A stretch of DNA of 64,000 nucleotides, taken from assembly GCA_019722365.1 (NCBI GenBank), contig JADFUC010000361.1:101712-165711 (forward strand), in the 5' to 3' direction. Shown one piece after another: positions 52,245-64,000 of the stretch. How positions within the stretch are numbered: position 1 is the first letter of the stretch; every line of letters starts with the position of its first letter. The notes beneath the pieces are model-generated. The model made no database searches, had not been told where the DNA came from, and saw only the letters and a program-made list of their open reading frames with translations. The position numbers and the translations under genes were made by a program. The DNA comes from Lithospermum erythrorhizon (Eukaryota > Streptophyta > Magnoliopsida > Boraginales > Boraginaceae).

Positions 52245-53630
52245 TTGAATTTGATGTTCTACGTTAGCATGTTAGATTGGTGTAAGAGGAGCCTCTGGAC
52301 TTGCTTTTCTTGAGTTCTTCTCTGTTGTTTGAATGATGGTCTTGTGCACATACATCTTTCTCAATTTACATTGTGTCGGAAACAACTAAGAGCCCGTGAA
52401 TATTTTTATGCTCCTCTTTGATTTGTTTGATTGGATCAATTCAGTTGAATGATGTATACTTTTCCCCCCGGTTTTTTTTATTTGATGTTTTAAATCGGGG
52501 TTTAATTTCAATTATCGGGCTATTCTCAAAATCCATGTTAAAATTATAAAAAAATAATATTATAAAATATTTTTTGAAGATAAATGTAATGATATTTTTA
52601 TTTATTAAAATAATGAATAATTAGTAATTAATTACGTAATATTAAAGTAAAATATTAAATGAGTAATTAAGTTCTTGCATTAGGATTGACAAGTTATGCA
52701 TTATATTTATAAATTTTCTGTATCAAATCCTCCAGTCTGATTTCGATATCTATGGCTTTTAAACCGAAACATCGACATCAACCCCCGAGAGGACAGCAGC
52801 TGATCCTCATGCAGTCAAGAAATGAAGAAATGAAGAATGAGTTCTTAGTATTAGTCTCCATTTCATATCACCATTTCATCATACGTAATAGGATAGTAAC
52901 ATTAGGACATTTCATTTAACATTAGCAAACTTCTTATACTTTTATTTAAGTTGTGTCTTGAGTCCTTCCAATAAATATTATAGAGTCAAATAATTGTGTT
53001 AAACAAATATTGTGTGAAAAGTCAAAAAATTGAAAGGGAGGCTGCTATTCAGAGTTCTATGGTCCCTTATTTGAGGTGAATTTAGGTACATTGAGGATAA
53101 TATCTCATTTACCTCGTTTGTGGTTCTAATATTTTACCTAGGAAAATGGATTTACCTAGATTCACCCCGGATAGATTACATCCAACTTAAAATCATTCAC
53201 CCTCAAAACTTAGTATAATGTATTCACCTATTCATGGTTAATATTATCCAAACGACATTTTAATGCATTCGCCTATAGTCACCTCGATTCCCCTTTCCTA
53301 GGTTAATTTTAAAAAATTATACTTCCCTTGATCTACCTCAATCCAAACTACCACTAGGAGTCTAGGATTACGGACTACTTGTCGAGTGGGACTAAAAGCA
53401 CATATTAAAAAGGTAGAAAATGACTATTTTGCCTTTAAATGAAACTTCCTCAAACACTCCCTTATAAATAGGGGAACTAAAATAGTCATTCCACCACTAG
53501 TTTTGACATTATTTGATTATATGATCGGGAGCCTCCCCCATATCCCGGTCATAGCTGGATCCATGTATTTTGCACCACCAGAATTTTGTTTTTAAAGTCC
53601 CTATTATAGATGTTGTGTTGTTTACCAAAC
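52245..53630. other. Intergenic, no gene
   Basis: AT-rich. 53055-53360 is rich in 'ttcacct/aggtgaa' words and its ends ('cccttatttgaggtgaa' and 'gatctacctcaatccaaac') are weakly inverted, which may be an old MITE. Confidence 0.4.
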
Positions 53631-53631
53631 T

Positions 53632-53700
53632 TGGGTGTTGCTCAACTGGTTGTAAGCTAAGCTAGTCAATGGATTGGGCAGGGTTCGAAAACACATATTT
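53632..53700 (+). mobile_element. tRNA-like pol III unit (SINE head or tRNA relic)
   Basis: A-box-like TTGCTCAACTGG at 53638-53649 and B box GGTTCGAAAAC at 53682-53692 have tRNA-like spacing, followed by a T-rich tail. The cloverleaf is not well formed (no good acceptor stem), so a tRNA-derived SINE is more likely than a tRNA gene. Confidence 0.45.
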
Positions 53701-54254
53701 TTCATTCTTTTTTGCTCTTCATTTCCTTTTAGATTCATTGTTATTTTTTCAATTTTGACCAACCCTACTACTTTATTTTTTTCAAACATTGCCCCCTGCC
53801 CCCCTCCACCTCTATTTTTCAATCTTGATTTCCTATCAAACTTTCTTGATTAGCAAATACCGGCAATGCATGAGTAATTTACACCATATCTTTTTATAGA
53901 ATAGAGGTATTTTAAATTTTTATTGTAATAAACGGGATATGCCTTGATGATTTCTTGTAATTTTTTGTTGATATCAACTCGTAACCTCGTAAATGCGATT
54001 ATGAGGTGAGGTTTAACCGAAAAAAAAAGAGCTTAGATTATCATGAATATAAATGAATCTCCTCTGAGTTGTAGAGTAATGGAAGAACTTGTTATAATTG
54101 ATTAATAGGATGAAAATACTAGGTTTAGAAACGACGTCATTTTGGTCTAGATTTTTTTTAAAAACCAATAAAACGACGTCATTTAAAAAAAAATTATAGC
54201 TTGCACCACCGAAATTGGACTTCTGGGTCCGGCTATGATCCCGATTAGGCTGGA

Positions 54255-54880
54255 TTCTCTTTACATGTATTGGGATATGTTATTGTTATTCTTAGAGCTA
54301 TTGTCAGAAGAAAATATTCAGATCAAGAATGTGTTTCTTCGCAGACATGCAGTTCAACTCTTATCACCCGCCTGTGTGGTGGCCAAAATGAATGGCCGTG
54401 ATCAAATTTGCATGGTAAATGATCTTTCTTTATTCAAGCGTGAAGCCAATTTTTAACAGCATTACATTGAGATAATTCTTATACATTATTCAGGCTGATC
54501 TTGAAGAAGTGCGTACTCTTTATCTCATCTAAGCTACTTCAGGAGCAGCAGGATAGATACATTTCATGAGAACGTCCGTTGTTATTGAAATGCATTACAT
54601 AATTTAGCAACATTGTGTAGCATTGTGATCCATCCATTGGCATATGCAAGTAGTGCACTAGTTGCATGGAGGAAACTCTATAATTAGCTTATACAGATTT
54701 CGCACCTCTGTTGGATGATTATAGTTTAGCAGTTGGAAATGTGGTTCCTTAATCGATTTAGGTGTAGTGTCTGAGTGTCTCCGTTACCATTATGATGTAA
54801 AATTCATATGTGAACATGATCCTGCACAAGTTTTTTTTGACAAACTATTTCCTATCATTTGAGTAAGTAACTTCCTATCA
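54255..54880 (+). pseudogene. Duplicated RUVBL1 3' end, broken
   Basis: Near-identical to 39300-39900: end of the intron 10 SINE, exon 11, intron 11, exon 12 and 3' UTR, all with introns kept, so it is a DNA copy and not a processed retrocopy. The exon 11 donor changed from AAG|GTAAAT to ATG|GTAAAT (Lys to Met), Ser became Cys in 'LLSPACVV', and about 17 bases are missing from exon 12 (the region of 'LDAKSS'), which breaks the frame. No promoter or upstream exons. A 73-codon open frame through exon 11 is not a gene. Confidence 0.9.
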
Positions 54881-55260
54881 ATAATTTTTGATAAACAATA
54901 ATATTCATACCCAACTAACTTAAAAAAAAAAAGACTAATGTTTTGATAAATAAAAGGTCGAATGGCTCTGAACATTACTTATATTTAGAAACTAATTCAC
55001 TTTAATCCCAAGTCCCAGCTAAATACTTTCATTCATTAGGCCCGTTAAAGTCACATTTTATATTAGATTGAACAATCAATCTACAAAACTAGCAACCGAG
55101 GGTACTTTATGTCCATTTTTTCAACTAAATTTTGTTTCTCAACTATTACCTCCATTCTAATTTAATATGCAAGGTAAATGATATTTGATTAATCTTATTA
55201 TATATACAAAGTTAAACACACATATTATTATTTTAAAAATATGTTCACTATTGATAGAAT

Positions 55261-56690
55261 TGTAGACATCGAAAATTTATCAAAATAATAATTAATTTGA
55301 TTAAGATGAATTAATCAAATTAATTAAAAGTTGAGTCATTAAAAAGATGACACGTGGTGATTAGGGTTCGATGAAATCTAAATTCCAAATCAAACCCTCG
55401 ATCGAGCGAAGTTCCAATCAAGCCTGGAGTGTCGAGTAAAAAAATAAGGGTTTCTCTACGTTAATTAACCTAAATTTGGACTCGAGAAATAGGGTTCGAG
55501 AAAACGACATCGCATTAAATCAATTAAAATTGGGGCTAAATCTCAATGATTAAAATAAAACCATAGGAATATTCGGAGCCACGTGGGCTGAAATGAAGAA
55601 TCCCAGAAACGCGGGATTGAAGGAAAACTTCGAGATTTATGTGGCCAGAAATCGGGACTAAAGAAGTTATGTGGATCAATCAAGACTCCAAAAGTTGTGT
55701 GGTTCAAAATCAAGGCTTGAGGTCCGGGGTCAATGTGAAAATGTATTTGACCTACAAAAGAATACGGAACCTTCTTTTATATGAAAATGGCGCCTATTTT
55801 TCATGCCCGGAACCTCAAAGTAATTCCTAAATTATCCGGCTGGTCGGAATCTTGCCTGAAATTCAACGGTCGAATCATAATCACCTAAAATCAAACCCGG
55901 CCAATAAAAACACGCATTTGAAGCCAAACATTATAAATACCTCGCCCCATCCCATTTGGCAATATGATCACATTTTCAATACATCCCATTCACATTAAAA
56001 AATCCACGAGAAAATATAGAGAAAAACCTCTGATTTCTCTAAGTTAAAATCTTTTAAGCTAGCAAATGAAAACACAGCGTGGTGGCTGGAAAAACACCTC
56101 AGTGGCCAAAATAGGCACGAAATCAAGGATTACTGCTGGCAGTAGTAATTCTTCAAGTTTGAAAGCAAAATCGATGAAAATCAACATGAACCGGTCGAGT
56201 CCATAAGGCTAACAACGGGGAGAAATCTGCATTTGCTAGAACCGACTGGACCATATCTAAGTCGAGAACCGGTCTCGAGTCCATCACGACCGTGATACTT
56301 ATCCATTTCGTAGAGCTCCTATCCAAATCAAATCAAGTCATGCTCAGCTGAATCAAATCCAAATCAAGCCAAGTTCCAAGCTCGTACGAAGATCTATCGA
56401 GACTCGAACTCACAAATCAAATCAAGTCAAGCTCAGTGCTTACAGCTCCTATCAAGACCAAATCAAATCGAGTCAAGCGAAGCGGACATCTCACAAATGT
56501 CGTCAACAAATTAGCAGGGACTCGTAGTTTGGATAGTCATAGGTCTTCAATTTGATAAAACCTATACCTTAAGGAATTTTTCCCACATGAGTAGGTTTTA
56601 TTTTTGTATCCTATCCTGAATAATAAAAATTCTTTTTTGCATTACGATCGTAGCACTTCGATTGTCAGCCTGCCGTTATTCTTGGCAATG
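55261..56690 (+). repeat. LTR of a Tat/Ogre-type Ty3/gypsy element
   Basis: Starts TGTAGACATC at 55261. A TATA box (TATAAATA, 55932-55939) and a poly(A)-like 'aataataaaa' near 56620 support the R region. The right boundary is approximate; no clear primer-binding site was identified. No second LTR for this element is present in the window. Confidence 0.55.
55932..55939 (+). promoter_or_regulatory. TATA box of the gypsy LTR
   Basis: TATAAATA within the LTR, followed by a C-rich stretch suitable for a transcription start. Confidence 0.5.
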
Positions 56691-57039
56691 AGAGATGTTT
56701 CCAAAGAGTACTATCGACTCCTCTCCATGTCCTACTCTGAGAAAGTCGCATGAGCAGTCCGTCAAATACGGACGGCCGAGTGTCACCGAAGACCTGGCGA
56801 AGTCTCTGCATTTAACGTATTGCGGGGAGCTCTAAGCCGAGATCAAGTCATGGCGAGCGACCCGAGGCGGCCCCGTGCGGTGAGAACCTTCTCGACACAT
56901 AAATGAAGGCAGGTGAATGAACACGGAGAACTCAAGCGTAGTTACGCTGGTACACTGCCGAGGATCTGCTTGATCGATGCGAACGTTCACCGACTCTGCC
57001 CGGACTTCCTAGCTGACAATGATGGTAGTATTACCTTCC

Positions 57040-58290
57040 TGGAAGAATAGATGGCTACCCTAACCGGAATGGTAGAAAGCATGTTGGAAAATATTCATCA
57101 CCAAGATGACTCTATCGCTCAGATGTCAGAAAAGATGGTTGATCAAGAACATAGTCTGAAGCGGTGAAGGCTGCTCTAAGGTAAAAGTAGCTATGACTCT
57201 AAAATGGGAGATGGGATGCTCCATCTATCCCCTCGCTATGCCTCAGGGTCATCACAAAGACCGACGAGAAACCTGATAGAAACTCATAGCATTTCGTGAG
57301 ATGGGATGATTCAGCCTGGCCCGAAGGAGTATATCTTTGAGTGCAATAAAAGGTCATGAAGATCGGGAATCACCTTTATATACCTACGTCAAGCCCTATA
57401 CCTCCCGTATGAACCCGGTTGAAATGCACTAAGGGTTGTCGGCCGCTGAAGTTCGACACTTGATGGGCGGAAACCCCAACAACACGTAGCCCGCTTTATT
57501 GAGACATCTGACAATGTGTTGGGGCGAAGGGGATGAAATGGTCAAGCAGTTCATTTGTTCACCCAAAAGGGAGCGTGTTTGACTATTATACTAACCTCGA
57601 ACTGCCTCCATAGATAGTTGAAACCAACTAGGATTTCTCGACGACTTCTTCGATGCGAAGAGGGCCGATTAGCATAATGGAGTTAAGCGCTGCGAGCAAA
57701 AGAAAAGAAGAGTCGATTACAGACTTTATCAACCCGATGGAGGAGCTTGAACCTAAAATGCAAAGATAGGCCCTCGAGTCTTCAACTATCAGCATATGTA
57801 TCCAAGGAATGCATTGGGACTTGCGTAGCATCATGCAAAGAGTGTTCCACGAGACATTGACGGTGACAACAAGGGGCACATGGCGTGGGCTTCGAATTTA
57901 CGCAAACAAATGGCGCGTATCCTCTGCCCCATGACCTCTTTACTTGAAGACCATCGATCCCAAGAAGGCCGATAGAAAACTCAAGCTTCGAGAAAGAAAG
58001 AAGCACCTTGGCTGTGACTACAAAACAAATAAATTCACCTTCGGAACTAAGAAGGTCGAGGCGGGCTCGACGCATGAAGAAAAGAGCGTCTCATTGAGGA
58101 GATGCGGAAGAGGAATATCCGCTTCTTCGATTCCGACATCCTACGATGTTGATGGTGATGAAAGCGAAGCTCATGACTCAGTCAAAGAGACCCGGAGGAG
58201 GCAAATAGAAGCACGAAGCCCAACCTGCCCGAGTATCATGAATCTTGAGGCGTCCGGTGAAAAATACTTCATCTTGAAGCGGTGATGGAT
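57040..58290 (+). pseudogene. Ty3/gypsy gag, degenerate
   Basis: In changing frames: 'MLENIHHQDDSIAQMSEKM' near 57080, 'MIQPGPKEYIFE' near 57305, a retrotransposon-gag core 'DYYTNLELPP' then 'IDSWNQL' and 'FLDDFFDAKR' (57575-57665), 'KRKEESITDFIN' (57700-57730) and 'SICIQGMHWDLRSIMQR' (57785-57840). These match the gag used by plant Tat/Ogre elements. The longest open piece, 57944-58285, is charged and lysine-rich with no readable zinc knuckle. Confidence 0.75.
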
Positions 58291-58589
58291 CTCGCAAGAA
58301 GGGGCAATTACCTTGGAGACAAAGTCTCTTCTAACCACATAGCCTACCATCATGTCGGCCCACTAAGGTCAAGATACGAAGACTTTTGGGTGGCAAGCAG
58401 GGGAAAGCATGGGCGACTACTCAGGCAGCGAGGACCGTGAAGTATGCCACGTATGTATTGAAAGTCAACGAAGACTCAACTACTCTGAAGCACTAAGAGT
58501 GACAACGCCAGCCGGCCACGAGTCTCCCGAGACTTTCCGTCACATTCAGCGATGAAGGCATCCCACAAGAAGATGGTACTCATAATAAA

Positions 58590-59150
58590 CCACTACATGT
58601 GTCGGGAACTCTGTGAATCAAAGTCGGATAAGTAGAATGCTGGTAGATGGAGGATCAGCTATAAACATCATTCCAGTCCAGACACTAAAGCTGTTATGCA
58701 TCTCAACATAAGACTTACAACAGCCCCGTATTATAATTCAAGGCTTTAACCAAGGTGGGGAGCGAACCCTAGGTAAAGTAAATTTGCGCAGTGATAGGGG
58801 AGTGGAATCCACATCGATTCCATGCCAATAGATACGAGTCACGTATAATATCTTGCTAGGAAGACCTTGGATCCACATCAATAATGTTGTCCCCTCGACA
58901 TTCCACCAATGTTTGAAGTATTGCAAGGATGGGATGGAGAAAATGGTCAAGGCGGATGAGAATCCATTCGCAATTGAAGAATTCCACTTTGCTGATGCCA
59001 AATACTACAAGAAGAACTCCCGTGAAAGTCGAGCCAGACCACCCTCGCCTGGCTGCACTCAACGTTACAAGAAGCGGAGAGGGGAGACAGCGAGCACTCG
59101 AAAGCTGACCCTATCTCTTACTCGGCCAGGTGGCGTCGCCCCTTAAAGGT
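58590..59150 (+). pseudogene. Ty3/gypsy aspartic protease region
   Basis: 'MLVDGGSAINIIP' (near 58640-58675) carries the catalytic D-G-G form typical of Tat/Ogre proteases; then 'IIIQGFNQGGERTLGKV', 'YNILLGRPWIHINNVVPST' with the LLGRPW motif, and 'HQCLKYCKDG'. Stops interrupt it near 58615, 58715 and 58820. The protease would cleave the gag-pol polyprotein. Confidence 0.85.
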
Positions 59151-60400
59151 TTTGTGGCACCTAAAGGACCCAAGATAGAGCATGGAACCATAGGTCCAGC
59201 TTCTGACAGCCTTCTACTAAAAGAGGATGATCCCGTCAAAGACAAAGCCATGGGACAATTACCACCTGAAGTTACTAGCAATAAAGCACATGGGTTGAAC
59301 AATACCCAGAAGATGGTAAAACAGAAAGGATGGTCTATCAAGAACTCAACCGCAGGGTTGGGATATACACCAAAACCACTGCTTAGGTAATCACAACGAG
59401 AGGGTGACAAACTCACTACATAAGCGAAGGTTAAAAGGGCTCCTACAAATAAAATACGTGAGAAAGCAGTTACTCGGTATTCCTCAGGTTGGGGGCAATC
59501 TCAACCCCCAAGAAGAAAATCAAGAGGAAATCGGTCTTCCTAAGATTGGGGGCAAACGCGATAGACAGATTGGGAAAACCAACCTTAGAACTCATGGAGG
59601 AATGCTTTGAGGAGGAAGAAAGAAAGCTGCACTGCTTCAACATGAAGCAACTTGATGAGTACCACGTCAAGCAGGGTACACCTTCTTAGTCGAGAAGAGC
59701 ATCCTTGGGAAGGAAATGAAGGAAGAAGATTCATGAACAGCCTCCGTGCATATCAATAACATCTAGAATCGAGACCTCAGACGAGGAAGGTATACCAGAT
59801 ACGCTACCTTCCTAACCCAACAAGCAACTAAAGGTCCTCATCCTTGGAAGCTAATGAAGGCCAAATTCAAGTCTACCTTCCCATGCTTATCAGTGAGAAA
59901 GCATGAAAAGACAGGGCATCTAACGTACGAACCTGGGGACACAAGTCTCGTACGCTATTGTTCTCTAAAAGAGTTAGAGGAACTGGGGATCCAATGCTAT
60001 ATCTACAAACAAACCCTACGGGATTATGCTATCTGGGGCAAACCAAACAGTATCCTAGATGAGTTCTTCAAATGGCATGGGAACGACCCCATACATAAAT
60101 CGTCCTGGCTGAGACATTATGGAGCGAATGCACGCCTCGCTTGGTAATACTAGGCATGTAAGTCAACAATACCTTATATTCATGAAAGCCGTCGTGGTTG
60201 AGACTTCCAGAAAAACCATAAGAAACCATCGAGAACAGGGTAGACACACGAGCAATCGACACCGAGATTCAAACTCACTTCTAAAGCACACTCAGAACCC
60301 TCCGAGAATGAGGATAAAGCGCCCCCATGACATACGGCATGAGTGTAAGCGCACAACCGCTGCTTGATATGAGGTTAAAAAGATCAAACCTCCCTTGAAC
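59150..60400 (+). pseudogene. Ty3/gypsy region after protease, no reverse transcriptase found
   Basis: 'KGWSIKNSTAGLGYTPKPL' (59325-59385) is the G-patch-like glycine motif that follows the protease in this lineage. The open frame at 59854-60147 is 97 codons with no recognised domain. No YVDD-type reverse transcriptase motif was found before the element ends or is lost near 60400. Confidence 0.55.
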
Positions 60401-61262
60401 TTCACGTTTGGCTTGATCCTCAAGGAGTAATCTCTAAGTGCGTGGCGACTTGATACATATCAAGTGCGACCATAATCTAAAACAACATTTGTGTTGTCTA
60501 CAAAGTCGGATTAAATTGAAAGCATCTGACAAAAGAAGAATGGAAAGTAGCAGTAGTAAAACAACAATCAGAAAGGAAATGCGTTAAGTGGTTTAAACCA
60601 TAACGAAGCAAAAAGATCTAGTACATCAAATATAGAAAAAGAAAAGAAATGGTCTAAAGGTCGAAGCTACTACAATAGTTCTACGACGCCTAGTCTAGCA
60701 ACTTCTAATTCTGCAGACAAGGATCTGAAATGCTTCGCCCATTCTGTCAGCATTACTCTCAGTATGGAATACGCCCAAGAGGTACTGGCGCTTGAATCAA
60801 GTTGAGTAAAAGCGGCCCTCCCTCTCTGAGGCCGAGCCCAAGCCCGTAAGTCTCAGCACGTGCCTCGATTATGGCGCCTCTGATCGGCTCTTACACTTCA
60901 CGAACTTCCGCAATGACAGCGCCAGGCTAGATGCTTTCGCAAAGATCATCGGAAGAGCAAATTCACAAGAAATTTCGGAAATACCACCACGACAAGCATT
61001 GCCGATGTTGGGGCAAAAAGCCCTCGCCATCTAAATAAGTCTTGTAACTTGCCATGAAAGATCGGGGAAGACACCGACCCAATGTGCGGCGAGAACACAG
61101 AGTGCTCTTGGCGTCTACGTCTTCCCTTGACACCATGCTCGGGTGGTGCCCTCGAGCCTAGAACATATTCGAGACCAAGGAAAAGCTCCGGCCACGAGGA
61201 AAATATTATCCGTCTCTTGAGCAAAAGAAAGAACAAGGGAGTAGGGGAGTTTGTATTATAAA
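60401..61262. other. Between the two gypsy elements
   Basis: No gene supported. Probably remaining untranslated DNA of one of the flanking elements; the 96-codon minus frame at 60946-61236 has no recognised domain. Confidence 0.35.
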
Positions 61263-63651
61263 TGTTAATGTTCGGGTGGTTAATAGAAATAAGTTAAGCG
61301 AGTATCGTCGAATTAAAGGCTCGGATTTTCACCGGTTGGGCTTTTGGGCCCAACCCAATTACCAACCCATCTAAATAGCCCAAAACCCCGAACCCAGTGT
61401 TAACAACCTTCCCCCAGCCGAGCAACGGCCCTATTTTTTTATTTTTCTTCTTCAATTTTCTCTTCCAATTCTCAAGCTTTGGAGCTAAAATTTTTAGTTC
61501 TCCTCATACGTCCGTCGTTTCAAGGTAAAAAAAGGTGCGATATTTTTGAGTATTTTGTGAAATCCCAAACCTTTGACTTTTTGAGATTTTGAATTTTATT
61601 GTTCCAATTGATTCTTGGGTTGTATATTAGTTATTCTTGGATTGAAATATGATGTTTAATGTGAAATTTTGGGTGTTTTTAGGACAGTTGACTTTTTAGA
61701 AATTGGGTTGACTTTGGAATTTTTGGATAAATTATTGAATGGAATTATTGCCTAGGCCTAAATTGTAATATAGGAATTGATAATGATTGATATTTGGGGT
61801 AGAAAGTATTGTTTTAGTGAATTTATTTTCGGGTGATCGTGAGTTGATTTTCGCCAAAATGTGGTATTAATGTAAATAAGTTAATGGACCCCGTTATTGT
61901 GATTGTTTTGGAATACAAATATGAGTTATGAGTGTTGGGAACAAATAGGTTGGAATTGTCGTCTGCGGGATTTTGGGTAGTAAACGAACTTAGGGATTAG
62001 GGGTTGAGAGTTATGGTTAAATTGATTGGGAAAAGGTTGAAATTGGAATTATTGAAATTATTTGGAAATGTTGGGAGTTTGAATAAGATATAGGCTGATT
62101 ATCGAATTTAGTCCGGGTAGTGAGGTTTATCATCGAGATTGTTATTGAAACATAACTGGTAATCTTTACGTAAGTTGTAATTTATAACGGAAATGAGTTA
62201 AAAAGCCTGGTATTTAAATTAGGATAAAGGATTTACATGGATTCACAGTTGTGATTTTATTTTTTGTAATGTATGCATTGGACTCGGGACGTGGGAACAG
62301 CGTGAGGATCGATTGACTGCTTGGGCGCTAGTGGTACTAGCCAAGGTGGGGATTTATCACTCGCTTGTTATCTTATTTATGTTTGGGTGTTGTGTATGAT
62401 AAGTTAGTTGTGGCAATGTATCTGTGTTGTGAACCTATCGGTGTGTATTGTTGTGAGGCGCTTGAATTGTTGAACACTTGTGTGGTAGTCGCGTTAGATG
62501 CATGTTGGTGTTTATTGGGTAGCAAGGTACATTTATGTTTTTAGCGTAATATTTGAGTATGTTTATGCTGAGAGTATTCCTGTATTCATGTTGAGTATAA
62601 TTGTGTTGTGGAAGTATCTGGGAGTGTATCTCTGTTGAGTGCAGGTTTTGTACGATTTGGTTGTATTGTGTGTGATATAGATGTTACCTTGAAACTGTTG
62701 TGTGTTTGTTGTGTGTGTTTGACATTGTACGTGTGATTTGTGGATGTTGAGATGATGTGGGGTGTTCGAAGGGTGAGCCTGCCGGGAAAAGGATATGATG
62801 ATGTTGGGTGTTGAAGGGTGATGCGGAAAAGGATGTGTTGTTGGGAGTTCAGGAAGGGGTGAGCTTTCTTTGAGGAAAAGGATATTGTTATATATATGTT
62901 ATTGTGGTTTCACTTTTGTAAATCATTTATTTGTGGTTGTGGTATTAACGTGTTGGGTGAAATTTTACTGGTTACTTGTTTGATTATGTGATGTGATATA
63001 TGGCCTGTGAGTTACGTAAGTCGAGTTTTCTACAAGGTGTGCATTTATTTCTGATGAGTATTCTGCTATGATGTCTTGAATAGTTAGCATATTTCTGTAT
63101 TATATTTGTATAACTGTATTTACCCATCTTATTGCTAAGTACCGATATATATTTATTCCTTACTGTATACCTCATTCGGATATGGGTAAGTTACCATCCG
63201 GGTGATCCGTTCAGCCCCAACACAATGAGCTTACCCCACTCGCTTGGTGTGAGGTGCCTGTGGAAGCCGATTGAGTTCGCGAAGTGTTCGGTGACTTTAT
63301 TTAGGTGAGAGCGGTGGCTAGGATCTCGCTTGATCATCTCTTTCCATTTTTAGATTAGCAGTTATTATTTTTAGTTTTGAAATGTTGAAATTATAGATGT
63401 TTTGGTACATTTGTGACTTGAATTTGTTGTGGTGTTTTTATGTTTTTGGGTTTGGCTAGTAATGCCACGATGGTTAAATTTTGTATGTCGATGCTTTCAG
63501 TTTCGAACCTATTCTATTTTTATCAAACTGTCAGGTTCTACTGGTTTTTTTAAACAGGTGTTTTTCGTGTCAACCATCGATTGGTGACTCCGATATACTC
63601 TGAGTTGATGTGACCCGACCTCGGGCGTACGACTCGAGGCGGGTCGTTACA
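61263..63651 (+). repeat. Long LTR of a chromovirus-like (Tekay/Del) element
   Basis: TG at 61263 is a candidate start and 'gggtcgttaca' at 63641-63651 is a good end just before a primer-binding site. It would be about 2.4 kb, a length usual for Tekay/Del LTRs. GT-rich interior with repeated 'gggtg(t)tcgaagggtga..ggaaaaggat' words at 62760-62885. The left boundary is uncertain. Confidence 0.55.
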
Positions 63652-63659
63652 ATTATAAT

Positions 63660-63672
63660 TGTATCAGCGTGG
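63660..63672 (+). other. Primer-binding site, initiator Met tRNA type
   Basis: TGTATCAGCGTGG, eight bases after the LTR end, matches TGGTATCAGAGC of plant elements with a few differences. Confidence 0.6.
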
Positions 63673-63792
63673 GTTTCCGTTTTAAGCGGGTTACGTGGTG
63701 TGTGTCTCGTTTGATGTTTTGTAAAAATTTTGTCATGAGTCTTTTATGAGTCTAAATTATTTTTATTTTTCTTTCCGTAGACTGTCTGAGGA

Positions 63793-64000
63793 TGCCACCG
63801 AGAGTTGAGTTGCGCAGATCGAATCGCGGACCCGTTGGGGATTGGGGAATTAGCATAGAGTAGGGCGGAGGCTAGTGTTGGTAGGGGTGATCTTGGGAAG
63901 AGGCGGGGTAGACCAGGTAGGGGCGCTAGGGGAGGCTCGTGGAGCTAGAGGAAGGGCCGTGGTGAGGAGCCGGCGTGGACAGCCCAGGTCCCCGGGAGGG
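63793..64000 (+). pseudogene. Chromovirus-like gag start, truncated by the window edge
   Basis: 'MPPRVELRRSNRG' at 63793 is the type of start seen in Tekay/Del gag. A stop follows after about 23 codons (near 63860), and arginine and glycine-rich coding potential continues in other frames to the window end. Confidence 0.5.

Noticed and set aside
54235..54456. 73-codon plus-strand open frame as a gene
   Set aside because: Runs through SINE, intron and exon 11 of the duplicated RUVBL1 fragment; not a separate gene.

Overview
This is a plant nuclear genome window: AT-rich, with intron-bearing genes (GT-AG plus one GC-AG intron), plant-type F-box/LRR and RSZ-like proteins, and dense plant transposable elements (Ty1/copia, Ty3/gypsy, hAT, Helitron, MITEs, SINEs). 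A eudicot is the best fit. SINE-like pieces resembling the Au/TS families do not identify a species. No bacterial-style operons, CRISPR arrays or convincing functional tRNA/rRNA genes were seen.

Layout. 1-7,050: decayed Ty1/copia DNA arranged as LTR / deleted interior / LTR / longer interior / LTR. 7,050-12,440: intergenic DNA with a short splice-like repeat array, a Stowaway-like MITE and a 161-bp tandem repeat. 12,440-16,880: a decayed hAT element with its transposase on the minus strand and a telobox-rich repeat at its promoter side. 17,301-21,397: a nine-exon NOL9/GRC3-like polynucleotide 5'-kinase gene. 22,250-31,313: a Helitron on the minus strand, with Rep, helicase and RPA-like parts all recognisable but broken. 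31,314-35,960: intergenic DNA, a 120-bp duplication and a promoter region with a three-copy repeat. 35,965-39,625: a clean twelve-exon RUVBL1 (TIP49a/RIN1-type) gene. 39,626-47,540: short repeats, hAT-like termini, a TIR MITE, a second Helitron fragment and two related MITEs. 47,613-49,560: a broken RSZ-type splicing-factor locus with tandemly repeated exon pieces. 50,119-52,135: an F-box/LRR (SKIP19-like) gene with several frame changes. 53,630: a tRNA-like pol III unit. 54,255-54,880: a duplicated, broken copy of the RUVBL1 3' end. 55,261-60,400: a Tat/Ogre-type Ty3/gypsy element (LTR, gag, protease). 61,260-64,000: long LTR, primer-binding site and gag start of a second, chromovirus-like Ty3/gypsy element that runs off the window.

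The host genes are housekeeping in type: pre-rRNA processing kinase, AAA+ ATPase of R2TP and chromatin-remodelling complexes, splicing factor, and ubiquitin-ligase adaptor. They are not an operon and I see no shared pathway beyond general RNA and chromatin metabolism. RUVBL1 is intact in every exon. NOL9, the RSZ locus and the F-box gene each carry small indels where the expected peptide carries on in another frame, so either recent decay or uncorrected long-read assembly errors must be considered before calling them pseudogenes.
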